This document shows positions 1-10,131 of a DNA stretch of 64,000 bases, piece by piece. Position 1 is the stretch's first letter; each line of letters starts with the position of its first letter. Under the pieces are notes generated by a model. The model did not search any database and was not told the DNA's origin. It saw nothing but the letters and a program-made list of their open reading frames with translations. The position numbers and the translations under genes are program-made. This stretch comes from Piscibacillus sp052246295 (GTDB lineage: Bacteria > Bacillota > Bacilli > Bacillales > Alkalibacillaceae): assembly GCA_052246295.1 (NCBI GenBank), contig JBQQCO010000012.1. One strand, given 5' to 3'.

Positions 1-835
1 CACCACAAGGGTTCATATGCTTAACTGCAACAGCCGCTGGTTCATCATACTCCTTCACGATTTGTAGAGCTGAATCAGCGTCTTGTATGTTGTTATAAGA
101 AAGCTCTTTACCGTGTAATTGTGTCGCATTAACTAGTGACGAACTTGCCGCAAAAGGCTCGGCATAAAAGGCCGCTTTCTGGTGTGGATTTTCACCGTAC
201 CTTAGTGTTTGTTTTCGTTCATATGTAAATGTTTTAGTTTCAGGAAATTCCTCGCCTGTTTGCTTCGTTAAATAATCTGCTATTAAGGCATCATAATGGG
301 CTGTGTGTCTAAAGACTTTTGCCGCCAGATTGCGTTTTAATTCTAGTGAAATCCCATTACCTTTTAGTTCATTTAAAACTTGTTCATAATCATCAGGGTC
401 AACAACCACTGTCACATCTTCATGATTTTTAGCAGCAGAACGTAACATCGTTGGACCGCCAATATCGATGTTTTCAATTGCATCATCAAAGGTAACATCC
501 TCTTTTGAAATTGTTTCTTTAAACGGATAAAGGTTCACAACCACATAATCAATGGGTTGAATTTGTTGCTCTTCAAGTTGTGACAGGTGAGATTCTTCTG
601 ATCGTTTAGCTAATAATCCTGCATGGACGTTAGGATGTAAAGTTTTCACTCGTCCGTTTAAAATCTCTGGAAATCCAGTCACCTCTGAAATCCCAATGAC
701 CGGTACATTAGCTTCTTCTAATATTTTTCTCGTACCACCTGTTGAAATGATTTCAATTCCTTGTTGCGCCAATTCTTTTGCAAATTCAACAATGCCAGTT
801 TTGTTAGATACACTAATTAATGCTCGTTTCTGCAA
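1..835 (-). CDS. purH: Bifunctional IMP cyclohydrolase / AICAR transformylase, 5' part only
   Basis: Carries out the last two steps of IMP synthesis: formylation of AICAR, then ring closure. Only about the first 278 codons are in the window; the gene runs off the left edge. The visible part holds the whole N-terminal cyclohydrolase domain (KRALISVSN start, ISTGGT, GRVKTLHP, NLYPF) and the beginning of the transformylase domain, ending at the VKHMNPCG segment that carries its catalytic Lys-His pair. I prefer the TTG start at 835, which gives the family-like beginning MQKRALIS and lies 9 nt after AAAGG; an in-frame ATG at 844 directly abuts that site. It overlaps the end of purN by about 23 nt, so the two are translationally linked. 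Confidence 0.95.
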   Translation of the reverse strand, partial: MQKRALISVSNKTGIVEFAKELAQQGIEIISTGGTRKILEEANVPVIGISEVTGFPEILNGRVKTLHPNVHAGLLAKRSEESHLSQLEEQQIQPIDYVVVNLYPFKETISKEDVTFDDAIENIDIGGPTMLRSAAKNHEDVTVVVDPDDYEQVLNELKGNGISLELKRNLAAKVFRHTAHYDALIADYLTKQTGEEFPETKTFTYERKQTLRYGENPHQKAAFYAEPFAASSSLVNATQLHGKELSYNNIQDADSALQIVKEYDEPAAVAVKHMNPCG

Positions 836-1406
836 CAACCTCATCCTTTCTATATAGCTGCTTTAATACCTGTGGGTATAGACGGTGTTCAACTTGCTGG
901 ATTTTTTCTTTTAACGTTCCATGAGTATCTTGAGGATCAATAGACACTTTCTCCTGCAAAATAACTGGCCCGGTATCAATGCCTTCATCAACGTAATGAA
1001 TCGTGACACCCGTTTCGGTCACACCTGCTTCCAACGATTGCTCTATTGCGTTCAACCCTGGGAAATCTGGTAACAATGATGGGTGAATATTAATAATTTG
1101 TTTCTCAAAATGTTTTAAAATCGTTGGACCTATTAATCTCATATAACCAGCAAGGACGATTGAATCTACTCTATTTCTGATCAACAAGGCTAACACGTCT
1201 GCTTCATAAGCTGTTTTGTCTGGGTAATGACTAGGTGACAATGAGACTGAATGAATGCCCAAATTATGTGCTCTTTGCAACGCATAAGCTTCTGGTTGAT
1301 CTGAAAACAATAACACAATCTCATAGTTCTCTTCCAATTTAGATGCGTGAACAATCGATTCAAAATTTGACCCGTTTCCTGATGCGAATACGGCTACTCG
1401 CTTCAT
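813..1406 (-). CDS. purN: Phosphoribosylglycinamide formyltransferase
   Basis: Transfers a formyl group from 10-formyl-THF to GAR, the third step of purine synthesis. The 197-residue protein has the family's normal length and shows the catalytic trio: Asn106 and His108 in NIHPSLLP and Asp144 in DTGPVIL, plus the N-terminal ASGNGSNF phosphate loop. An AGGAGGAG ribosome site sits just before the ATG. It starts 2 nt after the purM stop and overlaps purH at its end, in the order seen in the B. subtilis pur operon. Confidence 0.97.
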   Translation of the reverse strand: MKRVAVFASGNGSNFESIVHASKLEENYEIVLLFSDQPEAYALQRAHNLGIHSVSLSPSHYPDKTAYEADVLALLIRNRVDSIVLAGYMRLIGPTILKHFEKQIINIHPSLLPDFPGLNAIEQSLEAGVTETGVTIHYVDEGIDTGPVILQEKVSIDPQDTHGTLKEKIQQVEHRLYPQVLKQLYRKDEVVAETSIN

Positions 1407-1408
1407 TG

Positions 1409-2428
1409 CTACTCCTCCTCTACCGTCTCAACACCTTCTCCATCACGGATATGCCCGATGACATAAGCTTCATCTAGTTCATGTAAAACGTTCATCACAT
1501 GCTTTTTACTAACGGCTAACACCATACCAATTCCCATATTAAACACTTGATATAAATCGTGTTGAGTTAAATTCCCGTGTTCTTGTAAAAACGTGAAGAC
1601 GTCTGGTATTGGGAATGATGAAATATCAACTTTAGCACCAAGACCTTCTGGAAGCATTCTTGGAATGTTTTCATAGAACCCTCCACCCGTTATATGCGCT
1701 GCAGCCTTAAGGTAACCAAGCTGTTTAGTTTTTAGCACATCACGAACATATATTTTTGTTGGTGTTAAAAGAACTTCTCCTAATGGTTGATTAAATGGTT
1801 CATAGATTTGATTTAAGTCTAATTTTGCATCAGCTATGATTTTTCGTACAAGTGAAAAGCCATTGCTGTGAATACCACTAGATGGTAAACCGACCAAGAC
1901 ATCTCCTGATTTAACATTGTCAGCTGAGATGATCTCACGTTTCTCACAAGCCCCCACAGCAAAGCCGGCTACATCATACTCATCTTCTGCGTAAATGCCT
2001 GGCATCTCAGCTGTCTCACCCCCGATTAGGGCACAACCAGCTTCTTCACATCCATCCGCAATTCCTTTTACAATTTGTTCAATCGTTTCAGGATTTGCTT
2101 TCCCCAAACCGATGTAATCTAGAAAATACAAAGGTTCCGCACCTTGCACGACAATATCGTTCACGCACATGGCGACAGCATCAATGCCAATGGTGTCGTG
2201 GCGATTCATGTCATAAGCTAATTTAAGTTTCGTGCCAACGCCGTCGGTTCCTGAAATCAAAACAGGTTCATCATAGTTTAACTGTGACAAGTCAAACATG
2301 CCTCCGAAATTGCCTAAAGCACCCATTACACCTGCTCGATTCGTTCTCTTCACGTGGTTTTTCATACGGTTAACCGCTTCATAACCCGCTTCAATGTCCA
2401 CTCCAGCTTGCTTATACGCTTCAGACAT
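1409..2428 (-). CDS. purM: Phosphoribosylformylglycinamidine cyclo-ligase (AIR synthetase)
   Basis: Closes the imidazole ring of FGAM to AIR using ATP. The 339-residue protein carries the PurM signature GGETAEMPG near residue 137, the GTDGVGTKLKLA segment near residue 60 and a C-terminal ITGGGFYENIPR stretch, all typical. The purF stop codon directly abuts its ATG, so translation of the two is probably coupled. It is a structural relative of PurL, encoded two genes upstream in the same operon. Confidence 0.97.
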   Translation of the reverse strand: MSEAYKQAGVDIEAGYEAVNRMKNHVKRTNRAGVMGALGNFGGMFDLSQLNYDEPVLISGTDGVGTKLKLAYDMNRHDTIGIDAVAMCVNDIVVQGAEPLYFLDYIGLGKANPETIEQIVKGIADGCEEAGCALIGGETAEMPGIYAEDEYDVAGFAVGACEKREIISADNVKSGDVLVGLPSSGIHSNGFSLVRKIIADAKLDLNQIYEPFNQPLGEVLLTPTKIYVRDVLKTKQLGYLKAAAHITGGGFYENIPRMLPEGLGAKVDISSFPIPDVFTFLQEHGNLTQHDLYQVFNMGIGMVLAVSKKHVMNVLHELDEAYVIGHIRDGEGVETVEEE

Positions 2429-3862
2429 TTAAGACCTCACTCCGATCAGCTTTTCTTTTTCATGTGGTGGTAACGAATCTTCATATAGATCAGTCGGATA
2501 TTTTCCTGTAAAACAAGCTAGACAGTGTCCACAATTTGGACTGGGGTCATTACGGTCTACCGCATCCACCATAGCGTCAACAGGTAAGAATGAAAGGGAA
2601 TCAGCACCGATGATGTCTCTGATTTCTTCAACTGAATAATTGGCCGCGATTAATTCCCCTGAATTGGATGTATCGATGCCATAAAAACAAGGATGAGTAA
2701 TCGGTGGCGAACTGATCCGCACATGCACTTCCGCTGCACCAGCTTCTTTTAACATTTTGACAATCCGTTTAGACGTCGTCCCTCGAACAATCGAATCATC
2801 CACCATGACCACTCGTTTACCTTCAACAATCTTTTTAACCGCCGATAGCTTCATTTGAACGCCTCGTTCACGTAAGGCTTGAGACGGTTGAATAAATGTT
2901 CTACCTACATAACGGTTTTTAATTAGTCCTAACTCATAAGGGATACCAGATTGTTCAGCAAATCCAATGGCTGCAGATATACTTGAATCTGGTACACCTG
3001 TTACGACATCCGCTTCAACAGACGCAACATCAGCTAACTTCTTGCCAAGTCGTTTACGTACACTATGAATGTTCTGACGATCCACATTGCTGTCAGGACG
3101 TGCGAAATAAATGTATTCCATCGAACAAATGGAGCGATTATAAGGCTCTTGAAAACGATCGAAGTGAATACCTTTTTCATCGATAACAACAAGCTCTCCA
3201 GGTTCAATCTCACGAATATACTCCGCTCCTACGACATCAAAAGCACATGTCTCAGATGCAATCGCATAACCACTACAAACTTTTGCAAGAGATAAGGGCC
3301 TCATCCCACGAGGGTCTAAGGCTGCTACTAACCTCTTTTCATCTAGCATCACTACAGCGTACGCGCCTTCTAGTTCGTTAAGGGCCTGTTTCATGCGATT
3401 AATAATCGGCCCTCTCCCTGCACGTTTAATTAAATGAGCAATTACTTCTGTATCTGATGTCGTCTGAAAAATACTCCCCGTCTCCTCTAATTCATGACGA
3501 AGTTTCGTCGCATTCACCAAATTCCCATTATGAGCAATGGATAGTGAACCAGTACTCGACCTAAAATAGAGAGGTTGAATGTTCTCAACCGTTTTACCGC
3601 CTGCGGTTGAGTAACGAACGTGACCTATAGCTGAGTGACCTGACAAGCTCTTTAATTCCTCTTCATCGAGAACATCCGTGACAAGGCCTTGACCTTTAGA
3701 TTGTTTTAGGTCAAAACCGTCAGAAACGACGACACCTGCCCCTTCTTGTCCTCGGTGTTGCAAAGCATGCAAGCCGTAATACGTCATATGGGCAGCCTGA
3801 GGATGGCCATATACACCAAAGATCCCGCACTCTTCATTTAAGCCTTTGATTTCACCAAACAT
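2429..3862 (-). CDS. purF: Amidophosphoribosyltransferase (PRPP amidotransferase)
   Basis: Catalyses the committed step of purine synthesis, PRPP plus glutamine to phosphoribosylamine. The ATG at 3862 gives the expected 11-residue propeptide ending in LNEE, followed by the catalytic Cys12 of the glutaminase domain; six codons of open frame upstream (to 3880) are unlikely to be used. The PRPP-binding motif VVMVDDSIVRGTTS lies near residue 350. Cysteines in RSICSMEY, HPCFYG and the NCGHCLAC cluster match the ligands of the iron-sulfur cluster found in the Bacillus-type, oxygen-sensitive enzyme. The start overlaps the end of purL by 25 nt. Confidence 0.96.
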   Translation of the reverse strand: MFGEIKGLNEECGIFGVYGHPQAAHMTYYGLHALQHRGQEGAGVVVSDGFDLKQSKGQGLVTDVLDEEELKSLSGHSAIGHVRYSTAGGKTVENIQPLYFRSSTGSLSIAHNGNLVNATKLRHELEETGSIFQTTSDTEVIAHLIKRAGRGPIINRMKQALNELEGAYAVVMLDEKRLVAALDPRGMRPLSLAKVCSGYAIASETCAFDVVGAEYIREIEPGELVVIDEKGIHFDRFQEPYNRSICSMEYIYFARPDSNVDRQNIHSVRKRLGKKLADVASVEADVVTGVPDSSISAAIGFAEQSGIPYELGLIKNRYVGRTFIQPSQALRERGVQMKLSAVKKIVEGKRVVMVDDSIVRGTTSKRIVKMLKEAGAAEVHVRISSPPITHPCFYGIDTSNSGELIAANYSVEEIRDIIGADSLSFLPVDAMVDAVDRNDPSPNCGHCLACFTGKYPTDLYEDSLPPHEKEKLIGVRS

Positions 3863-6048
3863 GGTAAAGCCCCTTTCCAAAGGTTCGTTAAATGATCAAC
3901 GGATTGTTGAACCACCTTTTTCCCGTTAAATAACACTGATAACTTACCATTGTTCGTAACTATACCAATTCGTGTTGCATCAACTAACTCTTCAAATGCT
4001 TGAGCGTCTTCTGGCTTAACAGTTAGTACAAATCTTGATTGTGTTTCACTGAAAAGTTCAATGACATCATCACCTGATAATTCAATGTCTAACCCTAAAT
4101 TTGTCGTCATTACTTTTTCAGCCAATGCAACCGCTAAACCGCCTTCCGACACATCATGAGCTGATGATACGACTCCTTGTTGAATCGCATTTAGTAGTTG
4201 CTTAAGTCTTTTTTGTTCAATCTGTAAATCGAGATTAGGTGTGTCACCGTCATATCTATCTGTTAATAGCTTTTGCAGCTCGCTACCAGCCACTTCATCT
4301 GTTGACTCGCCGATTAAATAGACGTAGTCGCCAACCTGTTTTGCTTGTTGCGTGGTGATATGCTCTAAGTCGTGAATGAGACCTACCATTCCAATCACTG
4401 GGGTTGGGTAGACACTCGTTCCATTAGTCTCATTGTAAAGTGACACGTTTCCGCTGATGACAGGCGTACTAAGCACCTCACAAGCCTCTGCCACTCCGTC
4501 CGTCGCTTGCTCCATCGCCCAAAATATCTCAGGCTTATCTGGATTACCAAAGTTTAAACAATCCGTAATCGCAACAGGTTCCGCACCAGAACAAACGATA
4601 TTACGCGCCGCTTCAGCTACGGCAATCCGCCCGCCACGCTTCGGGTTCAGATGTAAATATCGCGAATTACAGTCAGTCGTCATCGCAATCGCTTTGTTCG
4701 TTCCACGAATACGTAAAACAGCGGCATCAGAACCAGGCTGCACCACCGTATTTGTCTGAACTTGATAATCGTATTGCTGATATACCCATTCCTTACTCGC
4801 AATCGTAGGCTGCTGCAACAGCTCTTCTAACACTTGATTAGCATCTTCAATTTTATATGTTGGTTTAGGTTGTTTAGCTTTTTTAGGCTCAACAGAAGGC
4901 ATGTGGTACACAGGTGCATCTTCTGCTAGTGCATCCACTGGAACATCAGTTACAATATCTCCCTTAAAAATTAATCGAAATTGCTGCTCTTCAATGACAC
5001 GACCAACTTCAACGGCTTCAAGATCATATTTAGAAACGATGTCTTTAATTTCGCGTTCACGGCCTTTTTCTACCACGATTAACATACGTTCCTGAGACTC
5101 AGACAACATCATTTCATACGGTGTCATCCCACGTTCACGCTGCGGAACTAAATCTAAGTTCAATTCAATTCCAGTCCCAGCTTTACTCGCCATCTCACTT
5201 GCTGAAGACGTTAAACCAGCCGCTCCCATGTCCTGAATACCGACTAACGCATCACATTTAACAATTTCTAAGCAAGCTTCTATTAAAAGTTTTTCCATAA
5301 ACGGGTCGCCTACTTGAACAGCAGGACGATCTTCTGCCGATTCATCAGTTAATTCTTCAGACGCAAACGTCGCACCATGAATACCATCTCGGCCAGTCGC
5401 TGACCCTATGTACATCACCGTATTCCCGATACCTTTCGCTTGACCAATTTGAATATCTTCATGACGGATTAAGCCAACACACATCGCATTCACAAGTGGA
5501 TTCCCTTTATAACAATCATCAAATTGAATCTCGCCACCAACCGTCGGAACCCCGATACAGTTTCCGTAACCAGCAATGCCTGAGACGACCTCTTCAAATA
5601 AGTATTTCGTTCTTGGATGATCTAACTCGCCAAATCTTAATGAATTTAATAAAGCAATCGGACGAGCCCCCATCGAAAACACATCACGAATGATTCCACC
5701 GACTCCTGTTGCTGCTCCTTGGTATGGTTCAATCGCTGAAGGGTGATTATGGCTTTCAATTTTAAACGCTACGGCTAAATCATCTCCAATATCAATAATG
5801 CCCGCCCCTTCACCAGGGCCTTGGAGGACACGCTTACCTTCAGTCGGAAACTTATTTAAAAGAGGCTTAGATTTTTTATAACTACAATGTTCACTCCACA
5901 TCACGGAAAAAATACCAGTCTCAGTGTAATTAGGAGTTCTCCCTAGTAAACTTTCAATCTTTTGAAACTCTTCATCTGTCAGACCCATTTCAGCATAAAG
6001 CTTTTGTTCTTTAATCTCGTTCGCATTCGGTTCAAGAAGTAACGGCAT
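3838..6048 (-). CDS. purL: FGAM synthase subunit PurL (small type)
   Basis: ATP-dependent amidation of FGAR to FGAM, working in a complex with PurS and the glutaminase PurQ. At 736 residues it is the small PurL of Gram-positive bacteria rather than the fused 1300-residue proteobacterial enzyme. Family segments visible include MWSEHCSYKKSKP near the N terminus, KIESHNHPSAIEP, GVGGIIRD and GGLAVALAE near the C terminus. It overlaps purQ at its start and purF at its end, and all three PurSQL subunits are encoded consecutively. Confidence 0.97.
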   Translation of the reverse strand: MPLLLEPNANEIKEQKLYAEMGLTDEEFQKIESLLGRTPNYTETGIFSVMWSEHCSYKKSKPLLNKFPTEGKRVLQGPGEGAGIIDIGDDLAVAFKIESHNHPSAIEPYQGAATGVGGIIRDVFSMGARPIALLNSLRFGELDHPRTKYLFEEVVSGIAGYGNCIGVPTVGGEIQFDDCYKGNPLVNAMCVGLIRHEDIQIGQAKGIGNTVMYIGSATGRDGIHGATFASEELTDESAEDRPAVQVGDPFMEKLLIEACLEIVKCDALVGIQDMGAAGLTSSASEMASKAGTGIELNLDLVPQRERGMTPYEMMLSESQERMLIVVEKGREREIKDIVSKYDLEAVEVGRVIEEQQFRLIFKGDIVTDVPVDALAEDAPVYHMPSVEPKKAKQPKPTYKIEDANQVLEELLQQPTIASKEWVYQQYDYQVQTNTVVQPGSDAAVLRIRGTNKAIAMTTDCNSRYLHLNPKRGGRIAVAEAARNIVCSGAEPVAITDCLNFGNPDKPEIFWAMEQATDGVAEACEVLSTPVISGNVSLYNETNGTSVYPTPVIGMVGLIHDLEHITTQQAKQVGDYVYLIGESTDEVAGSELQKLLTDRYDGDTPNLDLQIEQKRLKQLLNAIQQGVVSSAHDVSEGGLAVALAEKVMTTNLGLDIELSGDDVIELFSETQSRFVLTVKPEDAQAFEELVDATRIGIVTNNGKLSVLFNGKKVVQQSVDHLTNLWKGALPCLVKSKA

Positions 6049-6715
6049 GGTGTTCCCTCCAATTGACTAGAATCGATTGAAATAACCTTAATCCATCCTC
6101 ACAGCCTAATAGAGAATCCACTGCTCGCTCAGGGTGAGGCATCATACCTAATACATTTCCGGCTTCATTACAGATCCCCGCAATATTCTCTTTTGAGCCG
6201 TTTGGGTTATCGGCATAAGTAAACACAATCTGATTGTTTTGCTTAAGCTGTTTAAATGTCTCACCATCACACTCATAATTTCCCTCCGCATGAGCAATTG
6301 GAAGTGAGATGCGTTCATCTAGTTGATACTCACTTGAGAAGATTGTTTCGTTATTCTCAACAATCACTGGCGTTGTGTCACAGATGAACTTAAGACGATC
6401 GTTTCGCTTCATAGCACCAGGTAATAACCCTGTCTCAAGTAAAATTTGAAAACCATTACAAACGCCTAGCACTGGTTTACCAGATGCAGCGAAATTTCTA
6501 ACTGCTTCCATCACCGGTGAAAAACTAGCAATCGACCCTGACCTTAAGTAATCACCGTATGAAAACCCACCTGGAAGAAGGACTGCATCAAAACCGGTTA
6601 AATCATGCTCACGATGCGACACATAAGCAACCTCTTCACCAAGTGCCTCACGAATCGCATGGAACATATCCGTATCACAATTAGATCCAGGGAACACCAC
6701 TACCGCGAACTTCAC
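6032..6715 (-). CDS. purQ: FGAM synthase subunit PurQ (glutaminase)
   Basis: Class I glutamine amidotransferase that releases ammonia for PurL. The 227-residue protein shows the nucleophile Cys in VLGVCNGFQ near residue 86 and the catalytic His-x-Glu in MMPHPERA near residue 196; GGFSYGDYLR forms the oxyanion region. The gene overlaps purS by 4 nt and purL by 17 nt, consistent with equimolar production of the three-subunit complex. Confidence 0.97.
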   Translation of the reverse strand: MKFAVVVFPGSNCDTDMFHAIREALGEEVAYVSHREHDLTGFDAVLLPGGFSYGDYLRSGSIASFSPVMEAVRNFAASGKPVLGVCNGFQILLETGLLPGAMKRNDRLKFICDTTPVIVENNETIFSSEYQLDERISLPIAHAEGNYECDGETFKQLKQNNQIVFTYADNPNGSKENIAGICNEAGNVLGMMPHPERAVDSLLGCEDGLRLFQSILVNWREHHAVTS

Positions 6716-6963
6716 GAGGACACGACCTCCTCTGTCTCGTAACGATAATCCTCAATAACCGGATTGGCGAGAAGTTGCTCACACATATCCTTAATCTGCG
6801 TATCCGTTGCCACTTCCGAATCTAATGTGAATTCCATATATTTTCCGATTCTCATGTCACTAACACCTTGAAAATCCTTTGCTTGTAGTGCTTGCTCGAC
6901 TGCCTTTCCTTGAGGGTCCAACACCCCTTCTTTTAATGTCACATACACTTTTACTTTAACCAT
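6712..6963 (-). CDS. purS: FGAM synthase subunit PurS
   Basis: Small subunit that bridges PurL and PurQ in the Gram-positive FGAM synthase. The ATG at 6963 gives MVKVKVYVTLKEGVLDPQG, matching the family start, and is preceded by a GGGGG-rich ribosome site at good distance; a TTG three codons upstream is in frame but less likely. The protein has 83 residues, the usual size. It overlaps the end of purC by 8 nt and purQ by 4 nt. Confidence 0.95.
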   Translation of the reverse strand: MVKVKVYVTLKEGVLDPQGKAVEQALQAKDFQGVSDMRIGKYMEFTLDSEVATDTQIKDMCEQLLANPVIEDYRYETEEVVSS

Positions 6964-7678
6964 GAGACACAACCCCCTTTAAGCGTTCTAACACTTTTGT
7001 ATAAGTTTCTTCCACACTTCCGATTCCTTGACGGAACACATCTTTATCGAGTTTCTCATTCGTGTTTACATCCCATAATCGACACGTATCAGGCGAAACC
7101 TCATCTGATAAAATGAGACTACCCTCTGAGTCATACCCAAACTCCAACTTAAAATCTACTAACCTTAGACCACACATCTTAAAGTAATTCACCAACACTA
7201 GATTTATTCTAAGTGAGAGTTCTTTCATTCTAGTTAAGTCATCTTGTTTAACTAGATTTAAAAGCTCAATATGATCGTCATTAATTAAGGGGTCTCCGAG
7301 TTCATCATCCTTGTAGTAATACTCAACAATTGGTGCATTCAATGTCTCCCCTTCTGTTAATCCAAGCCGTTTCACCAAACTACCTGCCGCTACGTTTCGA
7401 ACGACGACTTCAATCGGGATAATATCTGTATGTTTAACGAGCTGTTCATCATCTGAAATTTGTTTAACCCAATGATTAGGTATCCCTTCATTACGCAAAA
7501 CATTGAATAAAATCGACGAGATTTGATTATTTAATGCACCTTTACCGTGTTCCATTGATGTCTTTTGCCCGTTAAAAGCTGTTAAGTCATTTTTATACTG
7601 CACCAACAACAGGTTGGCATCGTCTGTTTGATATAATCTCTTCGCCTTACCTTCATACACCAATTGTCCTTTTTCCAT
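6956..7678 (-). CDS. purC: SAICAR synthetase
   Basis: ATP-dependent condensation of CAIR with aspartate. The 240-residue protein has the family segments YEGKAKRLY near residue 9, EVVVRNVAAGSL near residue 90 and SPDTCRLWD near residue 199, which bind substrate and nucleotide. Length and motifs match the monofunctional bacterial enzyme. It lies 29 bp after purB and overlaps purS. Confidence 0.97.
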   Translation of the reverse strand: MEKGQLVYEGKAKRLYQTDDANLLLVQYKNDLTAFNGQKTSMEHGKGALNNQISSILFNVLRNEGIPNHWVKQISDDEQLVKHTDIIPIEVVVRNVAAGSLVKRLGLTEGETLNAPIVEYYYKDDELGDPLINDDHIELLNLVKQDDLTRMKELSLRINLVLVNYFKMCGLRLVDFKLEFGYDSEGSLILSDEVSPDTCRLWDVNTNEKLDKDVFRQGIGSVEETYTKVLERLKGVVSHG

Positions 7679-7707
7679 GACACTCAGCCCCTTTTGTAGT
7701 CTTACAC

Positions 7708-9003
7708 TTATTCCAATCCAACACGTTCGAAAATAACGTCGACATTTTTTAAGTGGTAGGTTGCATCAAAACAATCATCAAACTCCGCTTCAGTCATCTG
7801 CTCTTTAATCTCTGGATGATTTCTCACTAGTTCTGGGAATGACGTCTGCTCTTCCCACGCTTGCATCGCTAAAGGTTGAACGAGATCGTATGCTTTCTCA
7901 CGTGATAACCCTTTATCAATTAACGAAAGTAGGACTCGCTGAGAGAAAATTAATCCATACGTACGGTCCATGTTTCGTCTCATATTCTCCTCGTACACCG
8001 TTAAGTCTTTAACAATGTTGCCAAAACGATTTAACATATAGTTCAATGCGATGGTCGCATCCGGCAAGATGACACGTTCGGCAGATGAATGTGAAATGTC
8101 ACGCTCATGCCATAAAGGTACATTTTCATACGCTGTCATCATATAACCACGTACGACACGTGCCATTCCGGCCATGTTTTCTGAACCAATTGGATTCCGT
8201 TTATGCGGCATCGCTGAAGACCCTTTTTGACCTTTTGCGAAAAATTCCTCGACCTCTCTTGTTTCACTCTTCTGAAGACCTCTAATTTCAACCGCCATCT
8301 TTTCAATCGATGTTGCAATTAATGCTAATGTTGATAAATAATGCGCATGACGGTCACGCTGTAATGTTTGAGTAGAAATTGGCGCTGCCTTAAGTCCTAA
8401 ATGTTCACACACATACTGTTCAACAAACGGATCAATATTCGCATACGTTCCAACAGCGCCTGACATTTTTCCGTAACCTATTGTTTCGGCTGCCGCATTA
8501 AAACGTTCAAGATTACGTTTCATTTCTTCATACCATAATGCTAGCTTCAACCCAAATGTCGTTGGCTCTGCGTGCACTCCGTGAGTACGCCCCATCATGA
8601 CTGTATATTTTTGCTCTTGTGCTTTGTTTTTTAGGATGTCTATAAACTGAACGATGTCTTTACGAATAATGTCATTCGCTTGTTTAATTAAATACCCTAG
8701 TGCTGTATCAACGACATCAGTTGACGTTAGCCCGTAATGGACCCACTTCTTCTCATCACCAAGAGTTTCAGAAACAGCTCTAGTGAATGCCACCACATCA
8801 TGACGTGTTTCCGCTTCAATCTCTTTGATTCGGTCTAAATTAAACGATGCATTTTCTCTTAAAGCCTTGACGTCTTGTTTCGGAATGACACCAAGCTCAG
8901 CCCACGCTTCACAAGCTAAAATTTCAACCTCTAACCAAGCTTTATATTTATTTTCTTCCGTCCAAATTCGTCCCATTTCTTCTCTTGTATAACGTTCAAT
9001 CAT
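7708..9003 (-). CDS. purB: Adenylosuccinate lyase
   Basis: Acts twice in purine synthesis: it removes fumarate from SAICAR and from adenylosuccinate. The 431-residue protein carries the fumarase/aspartase superfamily signature SSAMPHKRNP near residue 262 and the GRTHGVHAEPT segment with a catalytic His near residue 141. Three nucleotides separate its start from the purK stop. Nothing unusual in length or motifs. Confidence 0.97.
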   Translation of the reverse strand: MIERYTREEMGRIWTEENKYKAWLEVEILACEAWAELGVIPKQDVKALRENASFNLDRIKEIEAETRHDVVAFTRAVSETLGDEKKWVHYGLTSTDVVDTALGYLIKQANDIIRKDIVQFIDILKNKAQEQKYTVMMGRTHGVHAEPTTFGLKLALWYEEMKRNLERFNAAAETIGYGKMSGAVGTYANIDPFVEQYVCEHLGLKAAPISTQTLQRDRHAHYLSTLALIATSIEKMAVEIRGLQKSETREVEEFFAKGQKGSSAMPHKRNPIGSENMAGMARVVRGYMMTAYENVPLWHERDISHSSAERVILPDATIALNYMLNRFGNIVKDLTVYEENMRRNMDRTYGLIFSQRVLLSLIDKGLSREKAYDLVQPLAMQAWEEQTSFPELVRNHPEIKEQMTEAEFDDCFDATYHLKNVDVIFERVGLE

Positions 9004-9006
9004 GTT

Positions 9007-10131
9007 TTAATGCCTCCAAATTCCTAAATCTCGTATTTGTTGTAGTAACTCTTTTGTATGGTCTCCAATAAAATTAACATGCCCCATTTTACGTTTAGGC
9101 TTTACATCAGCTTTTCCGTACAAATGTATTTTCGCATTTGAGATGTTTGGAATGATTTGCACCACATCTGATAAATGCTCCCCTAGCACGTTCATCATAA
9201 CAACTGGTTGGTGAAGCTTAGGTTCTGTTAATGCCATTCCCGTAATCGCTCGAATGTGTTGTTCAAACTGTGACGTGTTACAAGCATCCATCGTGTAATG
9301 TCCTGAGTTGTGAGGACGTGGAGCAACTTCATTAATAAATACTTCACCATCCCCTGTTAAAAACATTTCCACCCCAAGTGTGCCAATCATGTTGATCGAT
9401 TCTGCTAACTGCAATGCGGTATGTTTAGCTTTTTCTTCCACTTCAGCAGTTATTCTCGCAGGCACAATAGACTGAAGCAAAATATGATCCTCATGAATAT
9501 TTTCGGAGACCGGAAATGTAATCGTTTCCCCCTTCACACTGCGAATCACCATCACCGATAACTCTTTCTCAAACGGTAGAAATTTCTCTACGATACAAGG
9601 TCCTTTTTCAAGTAGTTCAGCTGCTTCTACTAATGTTTCTTCATTTTTGATAATGTACTGTCCTTTTCCGTCATATCCACCGCGTCTTGTTTTAAGTACG
9701 CACGGAAAACCAAGTACCGACACAGCTTCGTTCAAGTCCTCCAGATGGTCTACAAGGTGATACGGTACCACTTGCCCCCCGCTTGTCGTAATTGCTTCCT
9801 TTTCAAATGCACGGTCTTGTGAAATGCGAATCAAATCGCTTCCTTGAGGTACATACCCATTTTCCTCAAGATGCTCACATACACCTAAATCAATACTTTC
9901 AAATTCATATGTGATCACATCCGATGCTTCTAGTAATTGTTTGGCACCTTCAGGGTCGTCATATGAAGCTGTAATTTCATAGTCAGCCACTTGACCTGTC
10001 GGAGAGTTCGAGGTTGGGTCCATAACAGCAACTTGATATCCCATCTGTTTCGCTGCCATCGACATCATTCTTCCTAATTGACCGCCACCTAAGACTCCAA
10101 TTGTTTTACCTGGTTTAATATGTTTTACCAT
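9007..10131 (-). CDS. purK: N5-carboxyaminoimidazole ribonucleotide synthase
   Basis: ATP-grasp enzyme that carboxylates AIR with bicarbonate to N5-CAIR, which PurE then rearranges. The 374-residue protein starts with IGVLGGGQLGRMM, a nucleotide-binding-like fold, and has KTRRGGYDGKGQ near residue 154 and NEVAPRPHNSGH near residue 271, both typical of PurK. It overlaps the end of purE by 7 nt, as expected for a coupled purEK pair. Confidence 0.97.
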   Translation of the reverse strand: MVKHIKPGKTIGVLGGGQLGRMMSMAAKQMGYQVAVMDPTSNSPTGQVADYEITASYDDPEGAKQLLEASDVITYEFESIDLGVCEHLEENGYVPQGSDLIRISQDRAFEKEAITTSGGQVVPYHLVDHLEDLNEAVSVLGFPCVLKTRRGGYDGKGQYIIKNEETLVEAAELLEKGPCIVEKFLPFEKELSVMVIRSVKGETITFPVSENIHEDHILLQSIVPARITAEVEEKAKHTALQLAESINMIGTLGVEMFLTGDGEVFINEVAPRPHNSGHYTMDACNTSQFEQHIRAITGMALTEPKLHQPVVMMNVLGEHLSDVVQIIPNISNAKIHLYGKADVKPKRKMGHVNFIGDHTKELLQQIRDLGIWRH